Below, piece by piece: positions 6,452 to 7,163 of a stretch of 7,163 bases of DNA. Source of the stretch: a bacterium (GTDB lineage: Bacteria > Bacillota_I > Bacilli_A > RF39 > UBA660); the NCBI GenBank assembly GCA_029007685.1, contig JAQXIG010000025.1, positions 1 through 7,163 on the forward strand. Direction: 5' to 3'. The notes beneath the pieces were generated by a model. It did no database searches. It was not told the DNA's origin and saw only the letters and a program-made list of their open reading frames with translations. The position numbers and the translations under genes were made by a program. The stretch's first letter is position 1. Each line of letters starts with the position of its first letter.

Positions 6452-6887
6452 ATGAATTTATATAAAAGTGATAATTGAGAAGTTGTATTTGTTAATTGGT
6501 GTCAAGAATTTCCTGGAGATTGTATTATTTCTTCAAAGAAAGAAAAACTTAGTGATTTAACTGAAGAAGAATGGGTTGAATTAGGAATATTGGAAAAAGA
6601 GTTAGAAAGAGTTACAAAAAAGTTATTTAATGCAACGATGTTTAATTTTGCTTGTTTAATGAATAATGCATATAGAGATAAAGAAAAACCACATGTTCAT
6701 TTTCATTTTATTCCAAGATATGATGGTGAGAGAATTATTTTAAATAAAAAATATAAAGATAGACACTTTGGATATAATATGTGGAAATGGGCAATTAAGT
6801 AAATTTAAAGCACAAAAAGATATTTTTACAAAAGAAGAAAAGACAAGAATATTTGATATGATGAAAGAAGAATGGAATATTAAATAG
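6452..6887 (+). pseudogene. Broken HIT-family (histidine triad) hydrolase/transferase gene
   Basis: If two lesions are repaired, this reads as one 144-residue protein starting MNLYKSDN and ending KTRIFDMMKEEWNIK. It contains the histidine triad H81-V-H83-F-H85 in PHVHFHFIPRY (6692-6706), which in HIT enzymes acts in nucleotide-phosphate hydrolysis or transfer. Lesion one is TGA at 6476-6478 (codon 9; a Trp codon would differ by one base). Lesion two is one extra A at 6797-6798: without it, WAI continues as SKFKAQKDIF in frame to TAG at 6885-6887; with it, translation stops at TAA 6800-6802. A shortened product from TTG at 6590 is possible but would lack the N-terminal fold and the C-terminus. 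The gene starts three bases after the rlmD stop, using AGGAAG inside the rlmD end. Sequencing error could explain one lesion, less easily both. Confidence 0.8.
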
Positions 6888-6992
6888 GACATAGTTCTGA
6901 ACCGCAGTCAACATAGGTGTTGTGTAGATTGACAACATATCTACTGAACCCGCACATCACCTTGATGACCTATACATAACCCGTTGTCAAGG
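6888..6992. other. GC-richer non-coding segment rich in inverted repeats
   Basis: About 105 bases, visibly richer in G and C than the neighbours and without a sensible frame. An imperfect inverted repeat pairs 6907-6924 with 6953-6969 (including AGGTG with CACCT), with inner arms TAGAT (6925-6929) and ATCTA (6939-6943). A second, competing pair is TTGACAAC (6929-6936) with GTTGTCAA (6983-6990). CTGAACCGCA (6897-6906) is nearly repeated as CTGAACCCGCA (6944-6954), 47 bases later. It ends directly at the second rlmD-end repeat. It could be recombinase-binding DNA of a mobile element, a transfer origin, or a structured RNA. None is recognised for certain. Confidence 0.5.
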
Positions 6993-7029
6993 CATGTGGA
7001 AACAGTTTGTACTTTGGCAAGGAAGTAAA
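6993..7029 (+). repeat. Right copy of attachment-site-like repeat (second rlmD 3' end)
   Basis: This copy reads in frame as HVETVCTLARK followed by TAA, nine of eleven residues equal to the end of rlmD. No coding similarity continues upstream: a TGA in the same frame lies at 6963-6965. A sharp boundary at the HVETV codons, differing mostly in a central ten bases, is what site-specific integration into a gene's 3' end leaves. A truncated paralogue is the alternative. Confidence 0.75.
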
Positions 7030-7058
7030 TTAAATATATAGAAAAGGAGATGATAAAA

Positions 7059-7163
7059 ATGAGTAAAGATTTAATGATAAGAAGCAGTGCACAAGAATTT
7101 ATAACCTTTAAAGTACAGGAAAAAGATAAAGGAATTCAAGTAAGATATGAGAATGAAAATTTA
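7059..7163 (+). CDS. RhuM-family protein, N-terminal part only
   Basis: An ATG preceded by AAGGAGATGATAAAA opens a frame that runs off the window after 35 codons. The start, with MIRSSAQEF, then IQVRYENENL, matches the beginning of RhuM-family proteins (called 'virulence RhuM', COG3943), which typically open with an IRSSAAEF-like phrase and a (V/M)RYEDENIWLTQK-like phrase leading into a DNA-binding-like region. Their function is unsettled; they are frequent in genomic islands, beside restriction-modification genes and on conjugative elements. The gene begins 30 bases after the second rlmD-end repeat, which fits a mobile-element interior or edge. Full length is usually about 330 residues, so most of it lies outside. 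Confidence 0.8.
   Translation, partial: MSKDLMIRSSAQEFITFKVQEKDKGIQVRYENENL

Noticed and set aside
6476..6478. TGA in the HIT gene as recoded Trp or selenocysteine
   Set aside because: TGA is the true stop of the GerA-type gene in this window, TGG is used for Trp throughout, no selenocysteine insertion hairpin is evident, and a second independent lesion lies downstream.
6897..6990. tRNA or CRISPR repeat in the inverted-repeat segment
   Set aside because: There is no cloverleaf with a T-arm GGTTCRA motif in the right place, and only two imperfect direct repeats 47 bases apart, not a regular array.
6413..7029. Complete insertion sequence between the two repeats
   Set aside because: The 580-bp interval has no transposase and no terminal inverted repeats, and the flanking repeat is gene-end sequence far longer than a usual target duplication.

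Overview
The window is AT-rich (roughly 30% GC by eye). It uses TGA as a real stop: the spore-germination A gene ends in TGA, overlapping the next ATG. Its centre is a three-gene GerA-type spore-germination operon, so the host is a low-GC, endospore-forming member of the Bacillota (Bacilli or Clostridia). I cannot place it more precisely from sequence alone.

Layout. Positions 1-990 hold no intact gene. They carry decayed coding sequence, including one stretch (about 1-522) that reads as a single broken gene with stops and frameshifts. At 997-1572 (+) is a small membrane-anchored protein of unknown function with four cysteines outside the membrane. It is convergent with the germination operon, and its 3' end overlaps the last 35 bases of the operon's final gene. 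The operon runs on the minus strand from 5033 to 1538 in the order A-C-B: GerA-type subunit (478 aa), GerC-type lipoprotein (325 aa) and GerB-type permease (361 aa). Stop and start codons overlap at both junctions. A sequence matching the -10 element of forespore sigma-G promoters lies just upstream, which fits expression late in sporulation. Divergent from it, at 5228-6448 (+), is a complete RlmD/RlmCD-type 23S rRNA uracil-5 methyltransferase with an extended -10 promoter.

Right end. From the 3' end of rlmD onward the sequence looks like a mobile-element junction. A HIT-family gene begins three bases after the rlmD stop but is broken by a nonsense codon and a one-base insertion. Next comes about 100 bases of relatively GC-rich, inverted-repeat-rich sequence with no reading frame. 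Then there is a second, diverged copy of the last 11 codons and stop of rlmD (6993-7029 against 6413-6449; 31 of 37 bases identical). A RhuM-family gene, typical of mobile and accessory regions, starts just beyond and runs off the window. The 3' end of this methyltransferase gene (rum/rumA) is a known integration site for conjugative elements and phages in streptococci and clostridia. My main inference is therefore that 6413-7029 is an attachment-site pair bounding a 580-bp remnant, or the edge of a larger or tandem element continuing to the right.

No RNA gene, CRISPR array, complete insertion sequence or replication origin was recognised.
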